Assembly (NCBI GenBank): GCA_965279655.1
Contig: OZ257255.1
Location: 2,604,001-2,668,000, forward strand
Length of the DNA: 64,000 nt
Direction of reading: 5' to 3'
Origin: SCTM01 sp965279655
Lineage (GTDB): Bacteria; Pseudomonadota; Alphaproteobacteria; Rhodospirillales; Rhodospirillaceae
The translations under genes were made by a program, and so were the position numbers. This document shows, one piece after another, positions 7,824 to 16,127 of this stretch. The notes beneath the pieces were generated by a model. That model was not told the DNA's origin, did no database searches, and saw only the letters and a program-made list of their open reading frames with translations. Within the stretch, counting starts at the first letter, position 1; every line of letters starts with the position of its first letter.

Positions 7824-8945
7824 ATGGGCGAGCAGTTCCCGCTGCTTCTCTCGCCCGGCCGTGTCGGCGACCTGACGTTGCCGAACAGGATGCTGATGAG
7901 CCCGATGACGCGTTTCCGCGTCGACACATCGGGCGTACCCACGGACCTCAACCCGATCTACTACAGCCAACGCGCGTCAGCCGGGCTGATCGTCAGCGAA
8001 AGCGTCTATGTCACCCCCTACGGGCGGTGGTCGCCGCGGGCCGCCGGCTTGCATACGGAGTCGCAGGTTGCCGCGTGGCGCGGTGTGACGGATGCGGTCC
8101 ACGGCAAGGGCGGGCGCATGTTCGCGCAGATCGCCCATGGCGGACGGCTCTCGCACCCTGCCCTTCGCCCCGATGGTACCGACTCCGTCGCGCCCTCGCC
8201 CCGGCCGCAGAAAAAGAAAGTGCGAATCGAGGAAGACGCGGGCACCGGCGTGAAGTACGCGGACCCGGTGGTGCCCCGGTCTCTCACGGTTTCTGAAATT
8301 CAGGACATCGTCGCCGAGTTCAAGCGCACCGCCGCGCGCGCGGTCACCGCCGGCTTTGAGGGCGTGGAGGTGCACAGCGGCAGCGGCTTCCTGCATCACC
8401 AGTTCCTGGCGACCTGCGTGAACCAGCGCACGGACGCCTACGGCGGCGCGGTCGGCAATCGCTGCCGGTTCCTGATCGAAACATTGGAAGCGTTGTCCGA
8501 GGTGCGCGGCAGCAAGCGCGTGGGCGTCAAGATCGCGCCGAACTTCGCGTACAACGACATCGAGTCCAGCGAAGCCGAGATCCACGAAACCTATGCATAC
8601 TTGGCGCGTGCACTTTCGGCACTGAACCTTGCCTACGTTCACGTACAGTATCCACCGTGGGGCCTGTTCACGGGGCCGAAGTCTCTCAATCCGATTGATC
8701 TCGTGCGACCGCACTACAAGGGCACGCTGATCGGCGCCGGTGAGTTCAATCGCCACACGGCGGAAGCGGCATTGGCCGACCGACGCTGCGATCTGATCGC
8801 CTTCGGCCGGCGATTCATCGCCAACCCGGACCTGCCGGAACGTTTTCGAAGGAACGCGCCGGAGAACACCTGGGACGAAACCAAGCTGTATACGCCCACG
8901 CTTGAGGGCTTCACGGACTACCCGACGCTCGACGCCACACCATAG
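7824..8945 (+). CDS. Old Yellow Enzyme-family NADH:flavin oxidoreductase with altered active site
   Basis: This 373-residue TIM-barrel flavoprotein begins FPLLLSPGRVGDLTLPNRML, the typical OYE opening. The FMN-binding features AQIAHGGRLSHP, GVKIAPNFAYND and FGRRFIANPDLPERF are present. The active-site segment normally reads HGANGYL; here it is HSGSGFL at residues 184-190. His184 is kept, but the paired Asn is Ser187 and the proton-donor Tyr is Phe189. Carbonyl binding and reduction may therefore differ from classic enone reductases. ATG 7824 lies 5 bp after the hydratase stop. A role in reducing an unsaturated ketone or dienoyl-CoA is inference. Confidence 0.9.
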   Translation: MGEQFPLLLSPGRVGDLTLPNRMLMSPMTRFRVDTSGVPTDLNPIYYSQRASAGLIVSESVYVTPYGRWSPRAAGLHTESQVAAWRGVTDAVHGKGGRMFAQIAHGGRLSHPALRPDGTDSVAPSPRPQKKKVRIEEDAGTGVKYADPVVPRSLTVSEIQDIVAEFKRTAARAVTAGFEGVEVHSGSGFLHHQFLATCVNQRTDAYGGAVGNRCRFLIETLEALSEVRGSKRVGVKIAPNFAYNDIESSEAEIHETYAYLARALSALNLAYVHVQYPPWGLFTGPKSLNPIDLVRPHYKGTLIGAGEFNRHTAEAALADRRCDLIAFGRRFIANPDLPERFRRNAPENTWDETKLYTPTLEGFTDYPTLDATP

Positions 8946-8954
8946 AGGTGCGCC

Positions 8955-9476
8955 ATGGACCAAAGGATCGCCGATCTGTTGGCCAAGCAAGAGATCACCG
9001 AGGTCCTGTACCGCTACAGCCGCGCGACGGACCGGGCCGATCTGGACTTGCTGCGATCTGTGTTCCATCCAAACGCACATGACGATCACGGCATGTATGT
9101 CGGACCCATCGAAGGCCTGATCGAACGCTGGAAAACGCCGAGCCGGGCGTATCCGATCACGCAACACGCCATTTCCAACATTCTGATCGATTTGGATGGC
9201 GCTGCGGCCAATGTGGAGAGCTACTTCAACGCCGTACACCGCAAGAAGGACGCTACCGGGGCATGGGACGAATTGCTGCGCGGGCGATACCTCGACCGAT
9301 TCGAGCAACGTGACGGCGTGTGGCGGATCGCTAAACGCGTGGTTATTTACGATTGGTCGCGCGTCGTCCCGGCGCAGGAGCACGAGTGGTGGGAGCAGTT
9401 TTCGGGGGACTTCAAGCGCGGCGTGCGCGGACCGAACGACCCCAGCTACGCCGAGGGCGTCAGACGCGGGACGTAA
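8955..9476 (+). CDS. SnoaL-like (NTF2-fold) protein
   Basis: This 173-residue protein has the SnoaL-4-type pattern: IADLLAKQEITEVLYRYSRA, DLDLLRSVFHPNAHDDHG, then a central ITQHAISNILIDLDG strand pair and RYLDRFEQRDGVWRIAKRVV. The cone-shaped NTF2 fold hosts isomerases, dehydratases and non-enzymatic binders. The Tyr/Arg/Asp and His residues in the first helix and hairpin resemble those of scytalone-dehydratase or ketosteroid-isomerase-like members, but identity is too weak to name a reaction. The start lies 9 bp after the OYE gene stop, with GAGGTGCGCC ahead of the ATG. Confidence 0.8.
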   Translation: MDQRIADLLAKQEITEVLYRYSRATDRADLDLLRSVFHPNAHDDHGMYVGPIEGLIERWKTPSRAYPITQHAISNILIDLDGAAANVESYFNAVHRKKDATGAWDELLRGRYLDRFEQRDGVWRIAKRVVIYDWSRVVPAQEHEWWEQFSGDFKRGVRGPNDPSYAEGVRRGT

Positions 9477-9483
9477 AGCGGCC

Positions 9484-10134
9484 ATGCCGAAAGTCAAACT
9501 CATCGCCTTGATCGACCGCCGGCGGGATTTGGACCTTGCCGCCTTCAGCCAGCATTGGCGTACGACACACCGCGCCCTGATCATGCGGCTGGTAGCGACC
9601 GGGATCATCAAGGGTTACGTGCAGAACCATCGCTCCGAACCCCAGCTGGACGGCCTTACCCTCGTCGGCGACGGCAGCCCTGAGCTGTGGCTTGAGTCCG
9701 TCACGGACATGCCGCGCATCCGCCAGTCGTCGGAGTATATGGAGGGTGCCTACCTGGACGAACCCAATTTTATGGAAGGCCGCTCGCGCATCCTCGTGGC
9801 GGAGGAGCACGTGGTGATTCCGGGACCGGGACAGCAGGCTGCGGCGGCGGGCCTGAAGCTGATGCTGTTCTTCAAGCGGACTGGAGCAGTCGCGGTTACG
9901 GACGGGTGCCTGCTCATGGAGGGCGCGGTACCGCTTCGCGTGACGCGGCAAGTGCCGATCGTAGGATTTTCCTCGCCCGACGCGCCGCCGCTGTACGATC
10001 TCGCGGAGTTCTCTTGGTGGCCGGACCGAACGAGCCTTGAAGCTGCTTGGCGGGAACGCGCAGCTCCGTCTTGGATCGATGCGGACGCCACTTGCGGCAT
10101 GCTGGTGCGCGAAGAGCCTTGCCTATGGCCATAG
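9484..10134 (+). CDS. EthD-domain (dimeric alpha-beta barrel) protein, apparently duplicated
   Basis: This 216-residue protein from ATG 9484 starts MPKVKLIALIDRRRDLDLAA and continues with FSQHWRTTHRALIMRL, the EthD motif with its W and TTH. A second, weaker unit (LKLMLFFKRTGAV to WWPDRTSLEAAW) suggests two ferredoxin-like repeats in one chain. EthD-fold proteins appear in ring-hydroxylating and P450 catabolic clusters as small isomerases, decarboxylases or monooxygenases; no specific activity can be assigned. It is the last gene of the rightward run and ends 2 bp from the stop of the opposite-strand VOC gene. Confidence 0.75.
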   Translation: MPKVKLIALIDRRRDLDLAAFSQHWRTTHRALIMRLVATGIIKGYVQNHRSEPQLDGLTLVGDGSPELWLESVTDMPRIRQSSEYMEGAYLDEPNFMEGRSRILVAEEHVVIPGPGQQAAAAGLKLMLFFKRTGAVAVTDGCLLMEGAVPLRVTRQVPIVGFSSPDAPPLYDLAEFSWWPDRTSLEAAWRERAAPSWIDADATCGMLVREEPCLWP

Positions 10135-10136
10135 GG

Positions 10137-10685
10137 TCAGCGGGCGGCAAGGTCCTTCAGGGCGCGCACCGGCGCGGTGACTCCATCCCAAGAGCGATGC
10201 GCATCCAACATCCCCTCGAACAATGCTATGAGTTCTGGCGGCTGATCCATCACTTCGACTAATCCGCCGACAATAGAACTTGCATCGATCATGGCGCAGC
10301 GGACGCCTGTCGGCAGCCGCGCCGTGTAGATGACCTCGCACCCTTGCCCCGCCAAGCGGCGAAGTTCCACCTCGTAGCTTTCGGTCCGGAACATGAGATG
10401 GTGGAACCGCGGGCCGATGCTGGTTCTGATGAAAGGCGACGCCGCGTCATTGTTCTGGCGGACGAATTCGATCAACACCCCGCCGGCCCATCCAAGGGCA
10501 ACCGAGATGGAGGAATCCGTCGGCCGGCCGCGATACACCTGATCGAGCAACCGGTAATCGCCGGTAAAAAAAGGGCCGGCGCCGAAAGCGCCGACCCAAT
10601 GATTTATCGCCGTCTCAATGTCGTTCACCACATAGGCGACCTCGAGGAGGCCGCCTATGGGTGGAAGCGAAATCGATCGCGACAC
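10137..10685 (-). CDS. VOC-family protein, methylmalonyl-CoA-epimerase-like
   Basis: This 182-residue protein has a two-repeat VOC layout: EVAYVVNDIETAINHWVGAF, GVLIEFVRQNND, RFHHLMFRTESYEVELRRLA and GGLVEVMD. The repeat ends with an E (IEF and VEV) and a central HH pair could bind metal. It differs in sequence from the other two VOC proteins here and resembles glyoxalase-4/epimerase types. It lies just downstream (10 bp) of the TonB receptor gene on the same strand, so it may be co-transcribed under the operators at 12965 and 13041. The substrate is unknown. Confidence 0.72.
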   Translation of the reverse strand: MSRSISLPPIGGLLEVAYVVNDIETAINHWVGAFGAGPFFTGDYRLLDQVYRGRPTDSSISVALGWAGGVLIEFVRQNNDAASPFIRTSIGPRFHHLMFRTESYEVELRRLAGQGCEVIYTARLPTGVRCAMIDASSIVGGLVEVMDQPPELIALFEGMLDAHRSWDGVTAPVRALKDLAAR

Positions 10686-10695
10686 GCGGGCCTGT

Positions 10696-12870
10696 TTAGA
10701 AGCGCGCGTGCGCTTCGATCACGACCGTGCGTGTTTCTTCAATGCTGACGACACCCGTGGGCGGCGTGGTGAACGGCCACTGATAGCCGAACGACTTGGT
10801 CACTTTATTGCCGAGGTTCTTGCCGACGATCGCGAGGCTCCAGCGGTCATTGCGATCGCCCAGTTCGGCGCGGAGGTCGAACTTGGAGTAGCCGGGCTGG
10901 TAGCCGTAGGTGGGGCTTTGGTCGCCGGACACGAAGTAGGCGCTGCGGAAGTACAACACACCCATCAAGCGCAGCTGGAGCGAGTCGGAGATCGGCTGGG
11001 TGGCATCGAAGTTGAAGCTACCCTGCCACTTCGAGGCGCCGAGAATGGTTGTGCCCTTCAAGTTGTTGGTCGCGGCGACGCAAGTGGTCGGCGCACCGAT
11101 CACACACGCCGCGCCGGGGAAATCGTCGTACTTGCCGTGCAGGTAAGCGCCCGATCCGCCGATCTTGATGCCGTCGGTGAGCGCCCAGGTCAGCTCGTAC
11201 TCCACGCCCTTCGAAGTCGCGCGTGCGGCGTTCTTGGTGATAAACGTCACTTGCGTGGAGTCGAAGGTCGAGACCTGGAGGTCCTTGAACTTGGTCATGT
11301 AGAGCGTGACGTTCGCCAGCACGGAGCCGTCGAAGAGCTTGCTCTTCAAGCCCAGTTCATAGTTATCGGCTTTTTCCGGACCGTAGCGGAACTGGCCGGG
11401 CCGCACGGTACGCGTATTGCTGACGAAGCCGCCGCCTTTCGAGCCCCGGCCGTAGGTTCCATAGACCATGACGTCAGGCGCGACGTCATACTGCAGTGTG
11501 GCCGAGGGATCGAAATTGTTGTTCGTTTGCGCGTCGCTGAGGTTCGGCGCGGTCGCGAGCGGCACGCCGAAGTCGGTAGTTTCATTGAAGCGCGCGTCCT
11601 TCTTGGAGGAGGTGTAGCGAGCGCTGACGAGCAGGCGCAACGCATCCGTCGCGTTGTATGTTCCTTGGCCGAAAGCCGAGTACGAGTGCGAATTCTGGAA
11701 GTAGTGCGTCGTCACCTGGCCGTTCACCGCGCCGCCGAGGATGTTGTAGCGCGAGGCGTTCTCGGTCTGGAAATAGGCTTTATCGTAGTACGCGCCGACG
11801 ATGTACTCGAACGTCTGGTTCGACGGCGACAGGAGACGGACCTCCTCCGAGAACTGATGGAACTTCGAGCGGAAACCGACAAGGAAGGTTTCGGGGTTGC
11901 CCGCGCCTGCGCCGGAAAAGTACTTGTTCTTGTAGGCGGAGTAGGCCGTGATCGACGTGAGCGTGTGATCGCCGATGCCGATATTGGTATTCAAGGACGT
12001 GTTGTAGGAAACCGTGCGGTCGAGTTCCTGCTGCCCGAACGGCGGAGACTCGGTCTTGTCCGTCCGCAGCGTCAGAACCGTCGTCGGCACCTGGACCGTC
12101 GGTACGCCAACGAGGTTCACGTCCGCGTAGTCGAACTTGGCCGTCAGGTCGACGGTGTCGGACGCCTTCAGGGTGAAGGTCGGTCGGACTTGCCGGGAGA
12201 CATAATTGGGATCCGAAACGCCGGTCGCATTGTTCTTGATGTAGCCGCCAATATCGACGGACTTTGCCGCGATGCGCGCGCTCAGTTTGTCCGTGAGCGG
12301 ACCGGACACGTAGCCATAGACGTCCGCGCCTTTGCGCGTGAGGTTGTAGCTGGCGGTAGCCGAGCCCTCGAAAGTGTCGGTCGGCTTGCCCGTGACAATG
12401 CTGATGGCGCCGGCAGCCGTGTTCTTACCGAGCAACGCCCCTTGCGGACCGCGCATCACTTCAATGCGTTCGACGTCGAGGAACGGCGTCATGAACTGGC
12501 GATTGCGCGCGCCGTAAACGCCGTCGACATACACGCTGACCGACTGTTCAAAAGAGTCATTGGCGGAGGGCGAGCCGAAGCCGCGGATGAAGAACTGGTT
12601 GGGGCCCGGCGTCGCCTGCACCAGCAGGTTTGGGATGTAATTCTGCAGAGAGCGGAAATCGCGGGTGTCGAGTTCGCGGATGCTGTCGCCGCTGAGGGAC
12701 GTCATCGAGATCGGAACGTCTTGGATGTTCTGCTCGCGCTTGAGCGCCGTGACGACGATGGTGTCGATCACCGGCCCGCCCGTTGTGTCGGCGGCGAAAG
12801 CGCCACCCGTGCAAGAAACGCCGGCAACGATTGAAGTGATGAGCAGATTCTTCCGGAATGAATGCGTCAC
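10696..12870 (-). CDS. TonB-dependent receptor
   Basis: This 724-residue outer-membrane receptor starts at GTG 12870, chosen because GGGGAGGGG lies just upstream and a signal peptide follows (residues 1-26, ending GGAFA). The plug domain shows IVVTALKREQNIQDVPISM, the conserved VERIEVMRGPQGALLGKNTAAG segment and VYVDGVYG. The barrel shows repeated aromatic strand ends and a terminal VVIEAHARF. It would import a large or hydrophobic substrate. Sphingomonad-type receptors like this are often catabolic, not siderophore, importers. Two copies of the island palindrome lie upstream (12965 and 13041). Confidence 0.95.
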   Translation of the reverse strand: MTHSFRKNLLITSIVAGVSCTGGAFAADTTGGPVIDTIVVTALKREQNIQDVPISMTSLSGDSIRELDTRDFRSLQNYIPNLLVQATPGPNQFFIRGFGSPSANDSFEQSVSVYVDGVYGARNRQFMTPFLDVERIEVMRGPQGALLGKNTAAGAISIVTGKPTDTFEGSATASYNLTRKGADVYGYVSGPLTDKLSARIAAKSVDIGGYIKNNATGVSDPNYVSRQVRPTFTLKASDTVDLTAKFDYADVNLVGVPTVQVPTTVLTLRTDKTESPPFGQQELDRTVSYNTSLNTNIGIGDHTLTSITAYSAYKNKYFSGAGAGNPETFLVGFRSKFHQFSEEVRLLSPSNQTFEYIVGAYYDKAYFQTENASRYNILGGAVNGQVTTHYFQNSHSYSAFGQGTYNATDALRLLVSARYTSSKKDARFNETTDFGVPLATAPNLSDAQTNNNFDPSATLQYDVAPDVMVYGTYGRGSKGGGFVSNTRTVRPGQFRYGPEKADNYELGLKSKLFDGSVLANVTLYMTKFKDLQVSTFDSTQVTFITKNAARATSKGVEYELTWALTDGIKIGGSGAYLHGKYDDFPGAACVIGAPTTCVAATNNLKGTTILGASKWQGSFNFDATQPISDSLQLRLMGVLYFRSAYFVSGDQSPTYGYQPGYSKFDLRAELGDRNDRWSLAIVGKNLGNKVTKSFGYQWPFTTPPTGVVSIEETRTVVIEAHARF

Positions 12871-12964
12871 GATTCCCCTCCCCTGGTCGTTCGCGGTGCT
12901 GTTCACGCGGCCTCCGGCACTCTCCCTACCAGTAAATCCGCGATCGAACGCACGCGTCAATGTA

Positions 12965-12979
12965 GTCAACATTATTGAC
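12965..12979. promoter_or_regulatory. Island operator copy 2, GTCAACATTATTGAC
   Basis: GTCAA-N5-TTGAC match 94 bp upstream of the TonB receptor GTG at 12870. Both half-sites are exact. A further GTTGTCAAAC lies 1 bp to the right and may extend the binding region. Confidence 0.65.
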
Positions 12980-13040
12980 GGTTGTCAAACCGCCGGACGT
13001 TGCGCACGGCGCAAGCGAACTTTCGCAGTGCAGCATTTTC

Positions 13041-13055
13041 GTAAAGTATATTTAC
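13041..13055. promoter_or_regulatory. Island operator copy 3, variant GTAAAGTATATTTAC
   Basis: Symmetric variant of the palindrome with A/T replacing C/G at the third position of both arms (GTAAA-N5-TTTAC). It lies in the same intergenic gap as copy 2, centre to centre 76 bp, near seven helical turns, which would suit cooperative binding or looping upstream of the TonB receptor. Confidence 0.5.
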
Positions 13056-13122
13056 CATTTTATCGTGCTTTGTTTGGCGCGATTCAGGATCGCGCCGAGT
13101 GCACCGCAGCAAGCCGCTTGGT

Positions 13123-13875
13123 TCAGCGAATCACCGCGTTCGTCCCCACCACGGGCGAGATGCCCTGCGCGACGAGATCGTCGTAGTGCACCTTCATGGG
13201 ATCGCCGCGGTCGTCGACCAGCACGGCCTCCGCGCGGTCGCGCTTGTCGTAGAGATCGATGTAGGTCTCTGCGATCCTGTCGGGGTCGCCTTGCGGATGT
13301 CCGGGGCGGATGAGAATGCCGATGCAAACGGTGCCCGCATACACACCGCTGCCCACGAGGGCTTGGTTGAGGCAATAGGCGTATTGCCGCGTGGCCGCCA
13401 TCGCCATGCCGATGGGTGTGAGAATCTCGATTGGGTACAGGCCCGAACCGCTGGTGGTGATGAGGATCGCGCCGCGTTTGCGCGCCAACATCCCCGGCAT
13501 CACCTGGCGCACGCAACTCATGGCCCCCAGCGCGAGGCGGCGATACTGACGCTCCGCCATCTCGATGGTCGTGCCCAGGGCGCTCATGAGGTTCTGGTCC
13601 CGACCCATGCCGGGCAACGGGCTGTACTCCAGCACTTCGATCGGGCCGTAGTCGGCATCGATCTTCGCGAGCGTGGCGGTGATGGAGGCCGGGTCGTCGA
13701 CATTGCCGGTGAAGGCGCGGGCGTCGATGCCTTCGGCCTTCAGTGTGGCGACAAGGCCGTCCAGCTTTTCCTGTTTGCGCGAGACCAGCGCGACCCGCAT
13801 CCCGCGCCTGCCGAACGCGCGTCCGATGCTGAGCCCGAGCCCCGGGCCTGCGCCAACGACAACTGCGGTGTGCAC
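13123..13875 (-). CDS. SDR-fold protein lacking the YxxxK catalytic pair
   Basis: This 250-residue Rossmann protein has the dinucleotide loop VVGAGPGLGLSIGRAFGRRG and Asp in the GNVDDPAS segment. The usual NNAG is replaced by EYSP, and the Ser motif is ITTSGSGLYP. Where the YxxxK pair is expected the sequence is GMAMAATRQYAY, so Tyr is Met and Lys is Arg by my alignment. It may bind NAD(P) without classic reductase activity, or use other residues. It follows the flavin monooxygenase gene by 45 bp on the same strand, so both probably share the promoter at operator copy 4. Confidence 0.8.
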   Translation of the reverse strand: MHTAVVVGAGPGLGLSIGRAFGRRGMRVALVSRKQEKLDGLVATLKAEGIDARAFTGNVDDPASITATLAKIDADYGPIEVLEYSPLPGMGRDQNLMSALGTTIEMAERQYRRLALGAMSCVRQVMPGMLARKRGAILITTSGSGLYPIEILTPIGMAMAATRQYAYCLNQALVGSGVYAGTVCIGILIRPGHPQGDPDRIAETYIDLYDKRDRAEAVLVDDRGDPMKVHYDDLVAQGISPVVGTNAVIR

Positions 13876-13920
13876 CGGCTGCCCCTGCGTGGAGGAAGGA
13901 AACGCTCGCTTGAGTCTAAC

Positions 13921-15132
13921 CTAGAAGCGCAAGGGCTCGATAGGCAGACCCAGCATCTGGCGGCCATAAGATTCCGTCGCGTCCTCCAGATCGAACACCA
14001 CGTGGGTGCGAATGGTATGGACGTCGCGCTGAATGAGTTGAAAGACCGAACTCTCGTGCTGGCCACGAGATCCGGCGGCGGAAATGAGGTAGTCGACGAT
14101 CTTGGCGCATTCATCGCCGACGTAAGCGGCGTCGCGGCGGTTCCGCATTCGCTGTTCCGCGGAGACCTTGCGGCCCGCGGCGACATCCGCGCCCATTTCC
14201 TCGAAAATTCCCCGCACGACCCGCTGCATCGCGTCGAAACGCGCCTGGGCGTAACCCAGTTTCATCTGCGTACTGGAGCGATTGACGTGGCTGACTCCGC
14301 CGATTCCGGCGCGGGTCTTCGTATAGTTGGTGAATTCCTCGATGGTGCGCGCCGTCAAGCCCAGCAACGGGCCGAGCACGGCCGACAGAAGCACTGTGAA
14401 ATAGGGCGAGGCCATGCCGGTGTACTCCGCCAGCGCCTTGCGCCCGGGCGACTTCCCCGTCTGCAGTTCGTACATGGAGAGGATACGGTGGGCCGGAACG
14501 AACACGTCCTTCACGCGGAAGTCGCGGCTGCCGGTGCCGCGCATGCCCGCCGTGAACCACGTGTCCAACACTTCCGACTCGGACTTCGGCATCAGGAAAT
14601 TCAAGCGATCATGCAGGGGATGCGGGTTCTCCTTATCGAGAGTCGCGGTGCCGCTGACCCAATCGGAGAAATCGATGCCGGTGGAGAATGCCCACTGGCC
14701 GCTGATGATGTAGCCGCCATCGACCGGCTTGGCGATGCCGCCTTTGCCCGACACGGTCTGCGGGAAGAAGGCGTGGTTCGTACTGTCGTAGACCTCTTTC
14801 TGCGCTTCGAGCGGGAAGTGGCCGAGGATCCAGTGGTGATTGCACAGCAGCGAGAACAACCACGCGGTCGAGCCGCACCCGCGGCCGATTTCGGTACCGA
14901 CCTCCACCAGCGTGGAGAAACCCGCCTCGAATCCGCCGAATCGCCGCGGCGCGACAATCCGGAAGAGCTCGGCGTCCATGAGTTCGCGAATGGTTTCGTC
15001 GGAGATGCGGCGGTCCACATCTGCCTTCGCGGCGCGCGCGCGCAGGTTCGGGACGAGCGCACGGGCCCTCTCAATCAACTCCAGAGCCGACGGCTCCGAC
15101 GCCGAGGGGACGCGACTGATGCTCCCGGACAT
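13921..15132 (-). CDS. Acyl-CoA dehydrogenase-fold flavin-dependent monooxygenase (HsaA/DszC-like group)
   Basis: This 403-residue protein has the dehydrogenase fold but with the style of two-component flavin monooxygenases: RIVAPRRFGGFEAGFSTLVE, GCGSTAWLFSLLCNHHWILG, WAFSTGIDFSDWVSG, GMRGTGSRDFRVKDVFVP and a C-terminal RDVHTIRTHVVFD. The last motif (R..HT...H) is typical of HsaA/DszC-type oxygenases, not of true dehydrogenases, whose catalytic Glu is absent. It would need reduced flavin from a separate reductase, which is not in the window. ATG 15132 has GGGAG 6 nt upstream. Operator copy 4 lies 48 bp ahead of the start. The aromatic or polycyclic substrate is inference from the family. Confidence 0.82.
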   Translation of the reverse strand: MSGSISRVPSASEPSALELIERARALVPNLRARAAKADVDRRISDETIRELMDAELFRIVAPRRFGGFEAGFSTLVEVGTEIGRGCGSTAWLFSLLCNHHWILGHFPLEAQKEVYDSTNHAFFPQTVSGKGGIAKPVDGGYIISGQWAFSTGIDFSDWVSGTATLDKENPHPLHDRLNFLMPKSESEVLDTWFTAGMRGTGSRDFRVKDVFVPAHRILSMYELQTGKSPGRKALAEYTGMASPYFTVLLSAVLGPLLGLTARTIEEFTNYTKTRAGIGGVSHVNRSSTQMKLGYAQARFDAMQRVVRGIFEEMGADVAAGRKVSAEQRMRNRRDAAYVGDECAKIVDYLISAAGSRGQHESSVFQLIQRDVHTIRTHVVFDLEDATESYGRQMLGLPIEPLRF

Positions 15133-15180
15133 GGACAACTCCCTTTCTGGGGTCTCAATCAACTATATGCCCCCCTACTT

Positions 15181-15195
15181 GTCAACAATGTTGAC
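15181..15195. promoter_or_regulatory. Island operator copy 4, GTCAACAATGTTGAC
   Basis: A 7+1+7 palindrome, perfect apart from its central base. It lies 48 bp upstream of the flavin monooxygenase start at 15132. It is identical to the copy at 31695-31709. On the minus strand the half-site reads TTGACA, a good -35 hexamer pointing at the gene. Confidence 0.75.
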
Positions 15196-15210
15196 AATAT
15201 GGCGCATGGC

Positions 15211-16005
15211 TTAGGCGTCCTTCTTCCCGGCCGCAGCGCTACGCAGGCGGCCCCATTGGACGAGTGATCCCCCGTCGATAACAAGGGTTTCGCCGGTGAT
15301 CCAGGACGAATCGTCGCTGACGAGGAAGCGGCAGGCGTTCGCGATATCCTCCGCCTTGCCGAAACGCTGCATCGGCAGGCGCGCCGCCATTGCCGGCCCG
15401 CCCCCGGCGATGAAGTCCGCGGTGGCATCCGTGGCGATGATGCCGGGCGCGATCGCGTTGACCCGTACCTTGGGCCCGAGTTCAGCCGCGAGGCTGCGCG
15501 TCATGTGCAACAACGCGGCTTTGCAGAGGCTGTAGGCACCCATGCCGGATTGCAGGGTGATCCCGCCAAGCGAGGAGATATTCAGGACGACGCCGCCGTG
15601 CTCCTTCATCGAACGATGCCATGCGGAGCGAATCCACAGGTAGGGACCGCGGAGATTGAAGGCCCACGTCGCGTCGAGCACTTCAACCTTCTGTTCCAGG
15701 AGAGGCGCGAATTCGAGCGGGCCACCGGCATTGTTCACCAAGATATCGATGCGGCCGTAACGGCTCATGACTTGATCGACGCACGCCTCGATATCGGCGT
15801 CTTTCGATGCGTCGCCGGCGAAGGTCATCCCATCCTTGCCGAGAACACTCTGCGCGGCCGCAAGCGACTTACCGTCGCGGCCGGTGATGATCACCTTGGC
15901 GCCGTTGTTGGTCAGTTCCGCGGCACAAGCCAAGCCGATGCCGCGCGAGCCGCCGGTGATGATTGCCACGCGCCCCGCGAGGCCGCCTTGCGATGGTGAA
16001 GCCAT
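15211..16005 (-). CDS. SDR-family oxidoreductase
   Basis: This 264-residue classical SDR has all active features: ITGGSRGIGLACAAEL, Asp in GDASKDAD, LVNNAGG, the serine in LNISSLGG and the YSLCK catalytic pair. The C-terminal WITGETLVIDGG is typical. It likely oxidises or reduces a hydroxy/keto group on an acyl or ring intermediate. It has its own upstream region carrying operator copy 5, 74 bp before the ATG. The stop lies 15 bp from operator copy 4, so the monooxygenase behind it is probably transcribed separately or by read-through. Confidence 0.93.
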   Translation of the reverse strand: MASPSQGGLAGRVAIITGGSRGIGLACAAELTNNGAKVIITGRDGKSLAAAQSVLGKDGMTFAGDASKDADIEACVDQVMSRYGRIDILVNNAGGPLEFAPLLEQKVEVLDATWAFNLRGPYLWIRSAWHRSMKEHGGVVLNISSLGGITLQSGMGAYSLCKAALLHMTRSLAAELGPKVRVNAIAPGIIATDATADFIAGGGPAMAARLPMQRFGKAEDIANACRFLVSDDSSWITGETLVIDGGSLVQWGRLRSAAAGKKDA

Positions 16006-16079
16006 AGACCGATCTCCCGTTGAGTCCGCGCACGCGGCACCCTAGACCCGGCGCAGCATCCGACGGGCCCGTCACGTTG

Positions 16080-16094
16080 GTCAAGTTTCTTTAC
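16080..16094. promoter_or_regulatory. Island operator copy 5, GTCAAGTTTCTTTAC
   Basis: GTCAA-N5-TTTAC, one arm with the TTTAC variant. It lies 74 bp upstream of the SDR start at 16005 and 33 bp past the stop of the ABM protein gene. Confidence 0.55.
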
Positions 16095-16127
16095 TTTGTC
16101 GCGAAACGTATTCGCCGCAGTGCAGCA

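Noticed and set aside
7977..9611. Long open frame on the minus strand, 544 codons
   Set aside because: It is the antisense of the OYE, SnoaL and EthD genes, has Arg/His/Ala-rich composition and no domain; a high-GC shadow.
10657..15267. Two very long plus-strand open frames (10657-12834 and 13099-15267)
   Set aside because: Both lie opposite clear TonB receptor, SDR and monooxygenase genes and have no recognisable motif; shadows of third-position GC bias.
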